Shown: one piece after another, positions 1 to 5,045 of the stretch | Numbering within the stretch: the first letter of the stretch is position 1 | How the letters are laid out: every line of letters begins with the position of its first letter | Source of the DNA: Acetobacteraceae bacterium | Lineage (GTDB): Bacteria; Pseudomonadota; Alphaproteobacteria; Acetobacterales; Acetobacteraceae | Direction: 5' to 3' | NCBI GenBank assembly: GCA_003133265.1 | Contig: PKWQ01000459.1 | Span: forward strand, 1,468-7,883 | DNA length: 6,416 nucleotides | Made by a program: the position numbers and the translations under genes | The notes under the pieces: model-generated | What the model was told of the DNA's origin: nothing | Database searches by the model: none | Seen by the model: the letters and a program-made list of their open reading frames with translations, nothing else

Positions 1-792
1 TCTCCGCATTCCGGGCGCGACTATCCGCCGTCCTTCGTCGCCGCGGCGCGACTCGACACGCTGGGGCTGCGGCGCAGCGAGGACAGCTTCGTCGACGAAT
101 TGTTCGCCGACGCCCCCGCCCTTGGCGCGCCGCTGCTGGCCGCCACCTTCCCGCGCGCGTTCTGCGATCCGAACCGCGAGCCGTGGGAACTCGACCCCGG
201 CATGTTCGAGGATGTCCTGCCGGCCTGGGTCAACACCACCTCAGCCCGCGTCGGCGCCGGGCTCGGCACCATCGCCCGCATCGTCGCCTCGGGCGAATCG
301 ATCTATCGCGGCAAGCTGGCCTTCGCGGAGGCGGAGCAGCGGGTGCGCGAATTCTGGCAGCCCTATCACGACAGCCTGACCGCCCTGATCGCCGAGACGC
401 GGGCACGGTTCGGCGCCTGCCTGCTGATCGACTGCCATTCCATGCCGGCGCATGGCGGCATCGGCCGCAACGGCACCGCCGCGGTGGATTTCGTGCTGGG
501 CGACGCGTTCGCCACCACCTGCGCGCCGCGCGTGACCCGGCTGGTGGAGACCGCGCTGGCCGATCTCGGCTATTCGGTACGGCGCAACGATCCTTACGCC
601 GGGGGCTTCATCACCCGCCATTACGGCCGCCCGCACGAGAACGTGCATGCGTTGCAGATCGAGATTTCGCGCGGGCTCTACATGGACGAGGCACGGATCG
701 AGCGCGGTCCGCGATTCGCGGCGCGGCGGCGGGACATGGCAAGCCTGATCGGCGTGCTCACGGACCAGGCGGGCGGGCTGCTGGAGCTCTGA
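1..792 (+). CDS. N-formylglutamate amidohydrolase family protein (5' end outside window)
   Basis: The reading frame is open from the first base and ends at TGA 790-792, giving 263 visible residues. Family enzymes are usually about 270-290 residues, so roughly the first 10-30 are missing. Visible family motifs, numbered from the window edge, are SPHSGRDYP (1-9), EDSFVDEL (27-34), NREPWELDP (58-66), LIDCHSMP (142-149), NDPYAGGFITRHYG (196-209) and LQIEISRGLYMDE (218-230). The acidic and histidine residues D144, H146 and E221 lie in the blocks expected to form the metal and substrate site. The family hydrolyses N-formyl-L-glutamate to formate and glutamate, the last step of one histidine degradation route (HutG). 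No other hut gene is visible, so a role on another N-acylated amino acid remains possible. The enzyme is probably cytosolic. A TTG at 100 lies inside the conserved region and is not the start. The gene converges with the minus-strand small RNA, whose end lies about 24 bp past the stop codon. Confidence 0.9.
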   Translation, partial: SPHSGRDYPPSFVAAARLDTLGLRRSEDSFVDELFADAPALGAPLLAATFPRAFCDPNREPWELDPGMFEDVLPAWVNTTSARVGAGLGTIARIVASGESIYRGKLAFAEAEQRVREFWQPYHDSLTALIAETRARFGACLLIDCHSMPAHGGIGRNGTAAVDFVLGDAFATTCAPRVTRLVETALADLGYSVRRNDPYAGGFITRHYGRPHENVHALQIEISRGLYMDEARIERGPRFAARRRDMASLIGVLTDQAGGLLEL

Positions 793-816
793 GGCTCCCG
801 CCCCAAGGCGCCGGAT

Positions 817-846
817 AAAAAAATGGCGGCGCTTTGCAGCGCCGCC
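817..846 (-). terminator. Intrinsic terminator of small RNA copy A
   Basis: GGCGGCGCT (846-838 on the minus strand), loop GCAA, AGCGCCGCC (833-825), then A and seven U down to 817. The 9-bp GC-rich stem with a GCAA tetraloop and a U-run is a textbook Rho-independent terminator on the minus strand. On the plus strand no T-run follows the hairpin, so it is not predicted to stop the converging amidohydrolase transcript. Confidence 0.9.
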
Positions 847-906
847 AAGTTTAGGGAGGAAACGTCCAAGAAAGCAGGCAATGCGGCAGAGCCGCCTTGC
901 TGCGAT
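817..906 (-). ncRNA. mmgR: Small trans-acting RNA of the suhB/mmgR (alpha-r8) family, copy A
   Basis: The inferred transcript is about 90 nt, starting near 906 and ending in the U-run at 823-817. Reading 5' to 3' it has three parts. First is a stem-loop (about 903-874) whose core GCGGC/GCCGC (895-891 with 887-883) closes a UCU loop. Second is an unpaired stretch carrying UUUCCUCCCU (862-853). Third is a perfect 9-bp hairpin followed by seven U. From memory, UUUCCUCCCU is the conserved ten-base core of mmgR, the small RNA that limits polyhydroxybutyrate granule accumulation in Sinorhizobium meliloti. Its family (Rfam suhB) often occurs in several copies in alphaproteobacteria. The core can pair with Shine-Dalgarno sequences, so repression of translation is the expected mode. 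I could not run the Rfam model; the family call rests on the core, the architecture and the length. The 5' end is inferred from the promoter. Confidence 0.82.
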
Positions 907-910
907 GCAC

Positions 911-939
911 AAATTAGGAGATTGGGCAGCCGCACGCAA
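911..939 (-). promoter_or_regulatory. Promoter of small RNA copy A
   Basis: On the minus strand, TTGCGT (939-934) and TAATTT (916-911) are separated by exactly 17 bp. The same elements read as CTTGCG-N17-CTAATT, close to the alphaproteobacterial housekeeping form CTTGAC-N17-CTATAT. The -10 element places the start at about 904-906, which gives the expected RNA length. Both hexamers are identical in the second copy even though the spacer between them has three substitutions. Confidence 0.65.
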
Positions 940-940
940 G

Positions 941-962
941 CACTTTTTTGCAGTGCAGCATT
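941..962 (-). promoter_or_regulatory. Conserved TGC-rich block upstream of small RNA copy A
   Basis: Immediately upstream of the -35 element, the minus strand reads AATGCTGCACTGCAAAA. With the second copy the consensus is AATGyTGCryTGCAAAA. The block is the last part of the repeat before similarity ends, so it belongs to the duplicated unit. TGC-rich sites of this kind are bound by PhaR-type polyhydroxybutyrate regulators in several proteobacteria. The match to PhaR is inference. Confidence 0.4.
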
Positions 963-998
963 GCTGAGAGACCATGGGAACCGGGACGCCGCCGTGCG

Positions 999-1031
999 AA
1001 AAAAAAGATGGCGGCGCTTTGCAGCGCCGCC
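999..1031 (-). terminator. Intrinsic terminator of small RNA copy B
   Basis: The same 9-bp stem and GCAA loop as copy A (1031-1010 on the minus strand) is followed by AUC and eight U (1006-999). The stem is identical to copy A, while the bases between stem and U-run differ. Confidence 0.9.
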
Positions 1032-1091
1032 AAGTTTAGGGAGGAAACGTCCAAGAAAGCAAACAACGCGGCAGAGCCGCCTTGCTGCGAT
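999..1091 (-). ncRNA. mmgR: Small trans-acting RNA of the suhB/mmgR (alpha-r8) family, copy B
   Basis: The inferred transcript is about 93 nt, starting near 1091 and ending in the eight-U run at 1006-999. It has the same three-part architecture as the copy at 906-817. The UUUCCUCCCU core lies at 1047-1038 and the terminator hairpin at 1031-1010. Only three bases differ from copy A within the common RNA region (1062, 1063 and 1067). All three lie in the 5' stem-loop and keep its fold: a G-C pair becomes G-U, a bulged C becomes a bulged U, and an A/G mismatch becomes G/G. Each copy has its own promoter and terminator, so the two can be expressed separately. In this tandem pair copy B lies upstream in the direction of transcription. 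Confidence 0.82.
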
Positions 1092-1095
1092 GCAC

Positions 1096-1124
1096 AAATT
1101 AGGAGATCGAACAGCCGCACGCAA
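1096..1124 (-). promoter_or_regulatory. Promoter of small RNA copy B
   Basis: TTGCGT (1124-1119) and TAATTT (1101-1096) on the minus strand have 17-bp spacing, at the same place in the repeat as the copy A promoter. The predicted start is near 1091-1089. Confidence 0.65.
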
Positions 1125-1125
1125 G

Positions 1126-1147
1126 CATTATTTTGCAACGCAACATT
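1126..1147 (-). promoter_or_regulatory. Conserved TGC-rich block upstream of small RNA copy B
   Basis: The minus strand reads AATGTTGCGTTGCAAAA just upstream of the -35 element. Compared with copy A, the TGC spacing and the A-run after the second TGC are kept, while other positions vary. This suggests a protein-binding site or an upstream promoter element. No binding protein can be assigned from the sequence alone. Confidence 0.4.
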
Positions 1148-1236
1148 ACAGAAAATCCCCGCCGGCGCGGCACATGGCACGGCAAGGGCAGCCGATAGCA
1201 GCGATTTGCTAAGATTTCCGTGCCTATCGTGGTCAC
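1148..1236. other. Intergenic stretch between the small RNA repeats and the transglycosylase
   Basis: This stretch holds the start of two divergent units: the small RNA copy B block on the minus side and the transglycosylase gene on the plus side. I see no reading frame with coding features. The only signal is the possible extended -10 near 1221-1230. There is no convincing -35 at the right distance. Confidence 0.4.
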
Positions 1237-2013
1237 ATGCGCCGCCCAACCATGACCTTGTTGCTGGTGTTCTGCCTCGCCGCCCCAGCCGCGTGGGCCG
1301 ACATATCGGTATTGCCGCCCACGCTGGGATCACCCGCGCCGGCAGCGCCCGGCCTGCTCTGCCGCATGGCGATCGCGGCGGCGGAACGGGCAGCCAACCT
1401 GCCGCCGCAACTGCTCGCCGCCATCGGCCGGGTGGAAAGCGGGCGGCGCGATCCGCGCTCGGGCGCGTTCCATCCCTGGCCCTGGGCGGTGAACGCCGAG
1501 GGTCAAGGGACATTCTACGACACCAAGGCCAAGGCGATGGCGGCGGTCGCGGCATTGCAAGCGCATGGCGTGCGCTCGATCGATGTCGGCTGCGCGCAGG
1601 TGAACCTGATGCACCATCCGGACGCCTTCGCCAGCCTGGAGCAGGCATTCGATCCGGAACGCAACGCCGCCTACGCCGCGACGCTGCTGAACCACCTGCA
1701 CACGCAGACCGGCGACTGGTCCAGGGCGGCGGCGCTGTACCACTCGGCCACGCCGGAACTGGGCGCGGACTATCAGCGCAAGGTGCTGGCCGCCTGGACC
1801 GAGGAACGCCGGCTGGCCGGGACCGAGGCCATACCCGGGAATGCCGGCGCTGGCGGATTCCTGCCGCCGCAGCGCGGCGCAGCGGCGCACATCATCCCAC
1901 TCGCCCAGACCGCAGGCGCCGCGACCGCAAGCGCCACACTGGGCCGCGGCCTGGATGCCTACCGCGCCCGGCCGATCGCCATGACCTCGCGCATCGCGCG
2001 GCTGGGCGGATAG
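1237..2013 (+). CDS. Secreted lytic transglycosylase, SLT family
   Basis: A 258-residue protein with a signal peptide: basic start MRRPTM, a hydrophobic stretch and AWA before D22, so mature export to the periplasm is expected. The catalytic domain spans about residues 45-190. It contains LLAAIGRVESGRRDP with the likely catalytic acid E67, then DVGCAQVNLMHHPDAFASLEQAFDP (116-140) and GADYQRKVLAAW near 180. This is the pattern of lysozyme-like transglycosylases that cleave peptidoglycan and leave 1,6-anhydromuramic ends. The C-terminal 60 residues are low-complexity and lack an obvious domain. The ATG at 1237 is preferred over the ATG at 1252 because it supplies the two arginines of the signal peptide. 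Neither has a clear ribosome binding site. A possible extended -10 (TGCCTATCGT, 1221-1230) would place transcription at or near the first ATG, so a leaderless start is possible. No secretion-system or conjugation gene adjoins it, so a general cell-wall role is the default. Confidence 0.85.
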   Translation: MRRPTMTLLLVFCLAAPAAWADISVLPPTLGSPAPAAPGLLCRMAIAAAERAANLPPQLLAAIGRVESGRRDPRSGAFHPWPWAVNAEGQGTFYDTKAKAMAAVAALQAHGVRSIDVGCAQVNLMHHPDAFASLEQAFDPERNAAYAATLLNHLHTQTGDWSRAAALYHSATPELGADYQRKVLAAWTEERRLAGTEAIPGNAGAGGFLPPQRGAAAHIIPLAQTAGAATASATLGRGLDAYRARPIAMTSRIARLGG

Positions 2014-2024
2014 CACCGCCAGCC
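2000..2024. terminator. Possible bidirectional hairpin between converging genes
   Basis: GGCTGGGCGG, loop ATAGCA, CCGCCAGCC forms a 9-bp GC stem with one bulged G. It spans the transglycosylase stop codon and lies about 10 bp from the end of the converging CoA-transferase gene. No T-run follows on either strand, so intrinsic termination is doubtful, but the position between convergent genes suits a transcript-end structure. Confidence 0.35.
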
Positions 2025-2034
2025 GCCGTGGCTA

Positions 2035-3159
2035 TCAGCCCGCGAACTCGCCGCGAATCTCCGCCGAGTTCTCGCCGATCGCCGGCACCGGACCCAAGGC
2101 GCGCAGGCCGTCGCTGGTCAGCACCGGCGGGGCCGCCAGCGCCACCGGCCCACCGGACGTGCCCACTGTGACCCGCCGCAGCGCCGGGTGGTGCGAGAAC
2201 GCCGCCAGATCGTTGACGAAGCCATAGGCCGCGTTGGCCGCGCGCAGCTTCGCCGCCGCCTGCTCGCGGGTCAGGCGGGCAAACATGGCGGCCACGTAGC
2301 CGTCCACCATGTCCCGGTTGGCGCAGCGGACCACGTTGCTCTGGAACCCCTCGCGCCTGGGCAGATCCGGCTCATCCATGAATTTCGCGCAGAACTCCGC
2401 CCACTCACGCTCGTTCTGGATCGCCACCAGCACCTGCGAGCCGTCCGCGGTTGCGAAGGCGCCATAGGGACAGATCGAGGGATGGGCGAGGCCGACGCGC
2501 TGGGGCGCCTTGCCGGTGCCCTCGAAGAACAGCAGCGGCACGTTCATCCAGTCAGCCATGCCGTCGAACAGGCTGACTTTCAAACCTTTTCCCTTGCCGG
2601 TGATGCCGCGCTCGATCAGCGCCTCCAGGATGCCGGCATGTGCCGCCATGCCGCAGGCGATGTCGCAGGCGGAGACCCCGACCCGCCCAGGCCCTTCGGG
2701 CCGCCCCGTCACCATCGCCAGCCCGGACTCCGCCTGCACCAGCAGATCGTAGGCCTTCATCGTCGCGTACTCGCCGGAATCGCCGTAGCCGGAGATGTCG
2801 AGGGTGATCAGGCGGGGATATTTCGCCCGCAGTTCCTCCGAACCAAAACCGGACCGGGCGGCGGCGCCGGGCGCCAAATTCTGGATGAAAACATCCGCCT
2901 TGGCGAGAATCCGGTGCAGCAGCGCCGAGTCGTCCGGGTTCTTGATGTCGGCGACCAGGCTCTGCTTGCCGCGATTCAGCCAGACGAAATAGCTGGACAG
3001 CCCCTTCGCCGCCGTGTCGTAGAAGCGGGCAAAGTCGCCCTCCGGCCGCTCGATCTTGATGACGCGGGCGCCGGCGTCGGCGAGGCGGGAACTGCAATAA
3101 GGCGCGGCGACCGCCTGCTCCAGCGAGACGACGAGCAGGCCTTCCAACGGATACTGCAT
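2035..3159 (-). CDS. Family III CoA-transferase (CaiB/BaiF)
   Basis: A 374-residue protein, within the usual family range of about 370-420. It begins with the typical LEGLLVVSLEQAVAAPYCSSRLADAGARVIKIERPEGD (5-42), followed by YFVWLNRGKQSLVADIKNP (57-75), ADVFIQNLAPGAAARSG (88-104) and the AYDLLVQAESGLAMVTG block (136-152). D166 in VGVSACDIACG aligns by motif with the catalytic aspartate of formyl-CoA transferase that forms the acyl anhydride. The enzyme moves CoA between a thioester and a free carboxylate, so it activates an organic acid without ATP. Candidate substrates in the family include oxalate, carnitine derivatives, mesaconate/citramalate and aromatic acids, and the sequence does not decide between them. 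It lies 33 bp downstream of the acyl-CoA dehydrogenase gene on the same strand, so co-transcription is likely. A weak GCGGGGC ribosome binding site precedes the ATG. Confidence 0.92.
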   Translation of the reverse strand: MQYPLEGLLVVSLEQAVAAPYCSSRLADAGARVIKIERPEGDFARFYDTAAKGLSSYFVWLNRGKQSLVADIKNPDDSALLHRILAKADVFIQNLAPGAAARSGFGSEELRAKYPRLITLDISGYGDSGEYATMKAYDLLVQAESGLAMVTGRPEGPGRVGVSACDIACGMAAHAGILEALIERGITGKGKGLKVSLFDGMADWMNVPLLFFEGTGKAPQRVGLAHPSICPYGAFATADGSQVLVAIQNEREWAEFCAKFMDEPDLPRREGFQSNVVRCANRDMVDGYVAAMFARLTREQAAAKLRAANAAYGFVNDLAAFSHHPALRRVTVGTSGGPVALAAPPVLTSDGLRALGPVPAIGENSAEIRGEFAG

Positions 3160-3192
3160 GTTATTGCCCCGCTCGCGCTGCGCTGCCGCTCA

Positions 3193-4362
3193 TCAGTAGC
3201 TCCGCGGCAGGCCGAGCACGTGCTCGGCGACATAGGACAGAATCAGGTTGGTGCTGATCGGCGCCACCTGGTACAGCCGGGTTTCGCGGAATTTTCTTTC
3301 AACATCATACTCTTCTGCGAAACCGAAGCCGCCGTGCGTCTGGATGCAGGCCTCGCCCGCCTCCCAGGACGCCTCGGCGGCGAGCATCTTCGCCATGTTG
3401 GCTTCCTCGCCGCAATGCTCGCCGGCGTCGAATTTCCGGCAGCCCTCGCGGACCAGCAGCTCGGCGGCACGCATCTGCGCGTAGGCCCGCGCGATGGGGA
3501 ACTGGACGCCCTGGTTCTGCCCGATCGGCCGGCCGAACACCTTGCGGTCGTTCGCGTAAGCCACGGATTTCGCAGTAAACCATTTGGCATCGCCGATGCA
3601 TTCCGAGGCAATCAGCAGCCGTTCGGCGTTCATCCCGTCCAGGATGTAGCGGAACCCCTTGCCCTCCTCGCCGACCAGATTCTCGGCGGGGACGATCATG
3701 TTGTCGAAGAACACCTCGGTGGAGTTGTGGTTCATCATCGTGCGAATCGGCCGGATGGTCAGGCCGTTGCCCAACGCGGCCTTCATGTCGACGATGAAGG
3801 TCGAAAGCCCCTCGGTCTTGCGCTTGATCTGATCGCGCGGCGTGGTGCGCGCCAGCAGCAGCATCAGGTCGGAATGCTCGGCGCGACTGGTCCAGACCTT
3901 CTGGCCGTTGACGACATAGTGGTCGCCCTCGCGCTTGGCGAAGGTGCGCAGGCTGGTGGTGTCGGTGCCGCTGGTCGGCTCGGTGACGCCGAAGGCCTGC
4001 AGGCGCAGTTCGCCGGTGGCGATCTTGGGCAGGTATTTGCGCTTCTGCTCCTCCGATCCGTGCTTCAGGATGGTGCCCATGATGTACATCTGCGCGTGGC
4101 AGGCGGCACCGTTGCAGCCCTCCGCATGGATCGTCTCCAGGATCGCGGAGCTCGCCGACAGCGGCAGGCCGGCGCCGCCATATTCCTCCGGCACCAGGGC
4201 GCCGAGATAGCCCGCCTCGGTCAGGGCGGTGACGAACTCGGTGGGATAGCCGCGTACCTGATCCAGCTTGCGCCAATACTCCCCCGGGAATTTGGCGCAG
4301 AGCTTCTTCACCTCCTCGCGGATTTCCGGATGGGTATCGTGGCCGTGCTGCGGTTGATCCAT
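3193..4362 (-). CDS. Acyl-CoA dehydrogenase family flavoprotein
   Basis: A 389-residue protein with the full acyl-CoA dehydrogenase layout. The N-terminal helical domain contains EAGYLGALVPEEYGGAG. The middle domain has the FAD motif LQAFGVTEPTSGTD followed by GDHYVVNGQKVWTSRAEHSD. The C-terminal domain contains AERLLIASECIGDAKW, DRKVFGRPIGQNQGVQFPIA and QTHGGFGFAEEYDVERKFRETRLYQVAPISTNLI. These enzymes introduce an alpha-beta double bond into an acyl-CoA and pass electrons to electron-transfer flavoprotein. One oddity is that where MCAD-type enzymes have the catalytic YEGT glutamate, this protein has VAPIS (P368). The alternative helix-G position used by isovaleryl-CoA dehydrogenase, next to DRKVFG, also lacks a glutamate. 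An AGAGAG-type ribosome binding site precedes the ATG at 4362. The gene probably heads an operon with the CoA-transferase, which suggests it oxidises the acyl-CoA that the transferase forms. Confidence 0.92.
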   Translation of the reverse strand: MDQPQHGHDTHPEIREEVKKLCAKFPGEYWRKLDQVRGYPTEFVTALTEAGYLGALVPEEYGGAGLPLSASSAILETIHAEGCNGAACHAQMYIMGTILKHGSEEQKRKYLPKIATGELRLQAFGVTEPTSGTDTTSLRTFAKREGDHYVVNGQKVWTSRAEHSDLMLLLARTTPRDQIKRKTEGLSTFIVDMKAALGNGLTIRPIRTMMNHNSTEVFFDNMIVPAENLVGEEGKGFRYILDGMNAERLLIASECIGDAKWFTAKSVAYANDRKVFGRPIGQNQGVQFPIARAYAQMRAAELLVREGCRKFDAGEHCGEEANMAKMLAAEASWEAGEACIQTHGGFGFAEEYDVERKFRETRLYQVAPISTNLILSYVAEHVLGLPRSY

Positions 4363-4412
4363 GTGGGCTCTCTCGATGCGAAACGACGGGGGGCGAAACT
4401 ATGGTGACGGCT

Positions 4413-4441
4413 GGATTAAGCCCCGGTTCGGCGCGGTGCAA
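4413..4441 (-). promoter_or_regulatory. Candidate promoter for the dehydrogenase and CoA-transferase operon
   Basis: On the minus strand, TTGCAC (4441-4436) and TAATCC (4418-4413) are 17 bp apart, which would start transcription near 4406 with a leader of about 45 nt. The match to consensus is modest. The divergent 164-bp gap between the two operons must hold promoters for both directions, but I could not identify a convincing plus-strand promoter. Confidence 0.3.
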
Positions 4442-4515
4442 GCGGGCTGGAAGCGGGAACATTCATGACACCGGATTGCCCTTCGCCGCATCCGCGGGCA
4501 GTCTCCGCGCCAACG

Positions 4516-4521
4516 AAGGAG
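4516..4521 (+). promoter_or_regulatory. Ribosome binding site AAGGAG that fixes the decarboxylase alpha start
   Basis: AAGGAG lies 5 bp before the ATG at 4527. The frame is open further upstream, as far as an ATG at 4401, but those extra 42 residues lack family resemblance and have no ribosome binding site. Homology to other PYR subunits also begins near MEHPIWQEGVY. Confidence 0.85.
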
Positions 4522-4526
4522 ATCGC

Positions 4527-5045
4527 ATGGAACACCCGATTTGGCAGGAAGGCGTCTACGCCGCCCTGAAGACCGCGGGCGTCCGCCAGCTCGGCTATGT
4601 GCCCGACGCCGGCCACGCCCACCTGATCGATGCCGCGCACGCGGACAACGAAATGCGCGCCGTGGTGCTGACCACCGAGGAGGAAGGCATCGCGCTCGCC
4701 GCTGGTGCGTGGCTCGGCGGGCAGCGCTCGGTGCTGCTGATGCAGTCCTCCGGCGTCGGCAACTGCATTAACATGCTCAGCCTGCCGATCAACTGCCGCA
4801 TGCCGCTGCTGATGCTGGTGACAATGCGCGGCGAGTGGGGCGAGTTCAATCCGTGGCAGGTGCCGATGGGCAGCGCCACCCAGGGCGTGCTGGAGCGTGC
4901 CGGCGTGCATGTCCGCCGCGCCGAGCGTGCCGACGAGGTGGTGGAGATGGTCGCGGCCTCGGCGGCTCTCGCGTTCGACTGCCGCATTCCGGTGGCGGTG
5001 TTGCTTTCCCAGCGTTTGATCGGCGCGAAGGTGTGGGTGAAATGA
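4527..5045 (+). CDS. Thiamine-diphosphate-dependent 2-oxoacid decarboxylase, alpha (PYR) subunit
   Basis: A 172-residue protein consisting of a single PYR-type thiamine-diphosphate domain. The region TTEEEGIALAAGAWLGGQRSVLLMQSSGVGN (49-79) matches the N-terminal half of sulfopyruvate and phosphonopyruvate decarboxylases. One glutamate of the EEE run, most likely E52, would be the residue that contacts the cofactor aminopyrimidine. PINCRMPLLMLVTMRGEWGEFNPWQ follows, as in ComD-like proteins. Alone it cannot bind the diphosphate, because the GDG motif is in the next gene; the two products should form a heteromeric enzyme with active sites at the interface. The stop codon overlaps the next start as ATGA, implying translational coupling. 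Known split members decarboxylate 3-sulfopyruvate (coenzyme M and sulfolactate pathways), but no sulfonate or phosphonate gene is visible here, so the substrate is unassigned. Confidence 0.85.
   Translation: MEHPIWQEGVYAALKTAGVRQLGYVPDAGHAHLIDAAHADNEMRAVVLTTEEEGIALAAGAWLGGQRSVLLMQSSGVGNCINMLSLPINCRMPLLMLVTMRGEWGEFNPWQVPMGSATQGVLERAGVHVRRAERADEVVEMVAASAALAFDCRIPVAVLLSQRLIGAKVWVK

Larger units (their letters stand above)
817..962 (-). repeat. Direct repeat copy A (146 bp), containing a small-RNA gene with its promoter
   Basis: This block recurs at 1002-1147 with a constant offset of 185 bp. Between 823-962 and 1008-1147 I count 11 mismatches in 140 aligned bases (about 92% identity) and no gap. 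Similarity stops abruptly at 962/1147 on one side and at the A-run on the other. The unit matches one transcription unit read on the minus strand: upstream block, promoter, RNA and terminator. There are no terminal inverted repeats and no reading frame that looks real. This looks like a duplicated RNA gene and not a mobile element. Confidence 0.95.
1002..1147 (-). repeat. Direct repeat copy B (146 bp), containing a small-RNA gene with its promoter
   Basis: This is the second copy of the unit at 817-962, separated from it by 39 bp of unrelated sequence. Relative to copy A the mismatches fall in three places: three in the 5' stem-loop of the RNA, three in the promoter spacer, and five in the upstream TGC-rich block. 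The anti-Shine-Dalgarno-like core and the terminator hairpin are identical in the two copies. Confidence 0.95.

Noticed and set aside
100..792. Amidohydrolase starting at the TTG at 100
   Set aside because: The frame is open to base 1 and already contains SPHSGRDYP and EDSFVDEL, conserved family blocks upstream of 100, so the gene begins outside the window.
817..1147. Repeats as a miniature transposon or insertion-sequence remnant
   Set aside because: There are no terminal inverted repeats or target duplications. Each unit is a promoter-to-terminator RNA gene, which explains the repeat better.
817..1147. Repeats as a CRISPR array
   Set aside because: There are only two long units of 146 bp with a single 39-bp gap, and no cas genes.
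823..1212. Open plus-strand frames across the repeats, including one running from 948 to 2171
   Set aside because: They start inside the repeats, carry no family motif, and overlap the signal-peptide-bearing transglycosylase in another frame. The AGGGAGGAAA that resembles a ribosome binding site is the complement of the small RNA core.
2188..4407. A 739-codon plus-strand open frame opposite the CoA-transferase and dehydrogenase genes
   Set aside because: It is the antisense shadow of two well-conserved GC-rich genes. Its translation is rich in H, R, G, A and D, as expected for such shadows, and shows no domain.
4401..4526. Upstream in-frame extension of the decarboxylase alpha subunit from the ATG at 4401
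   Set aside because: It has no ribosome binding site and no family resemblance in the extension, and it would cover the likely promoter region. AAGGAG directly before 4527 gives a clear start.
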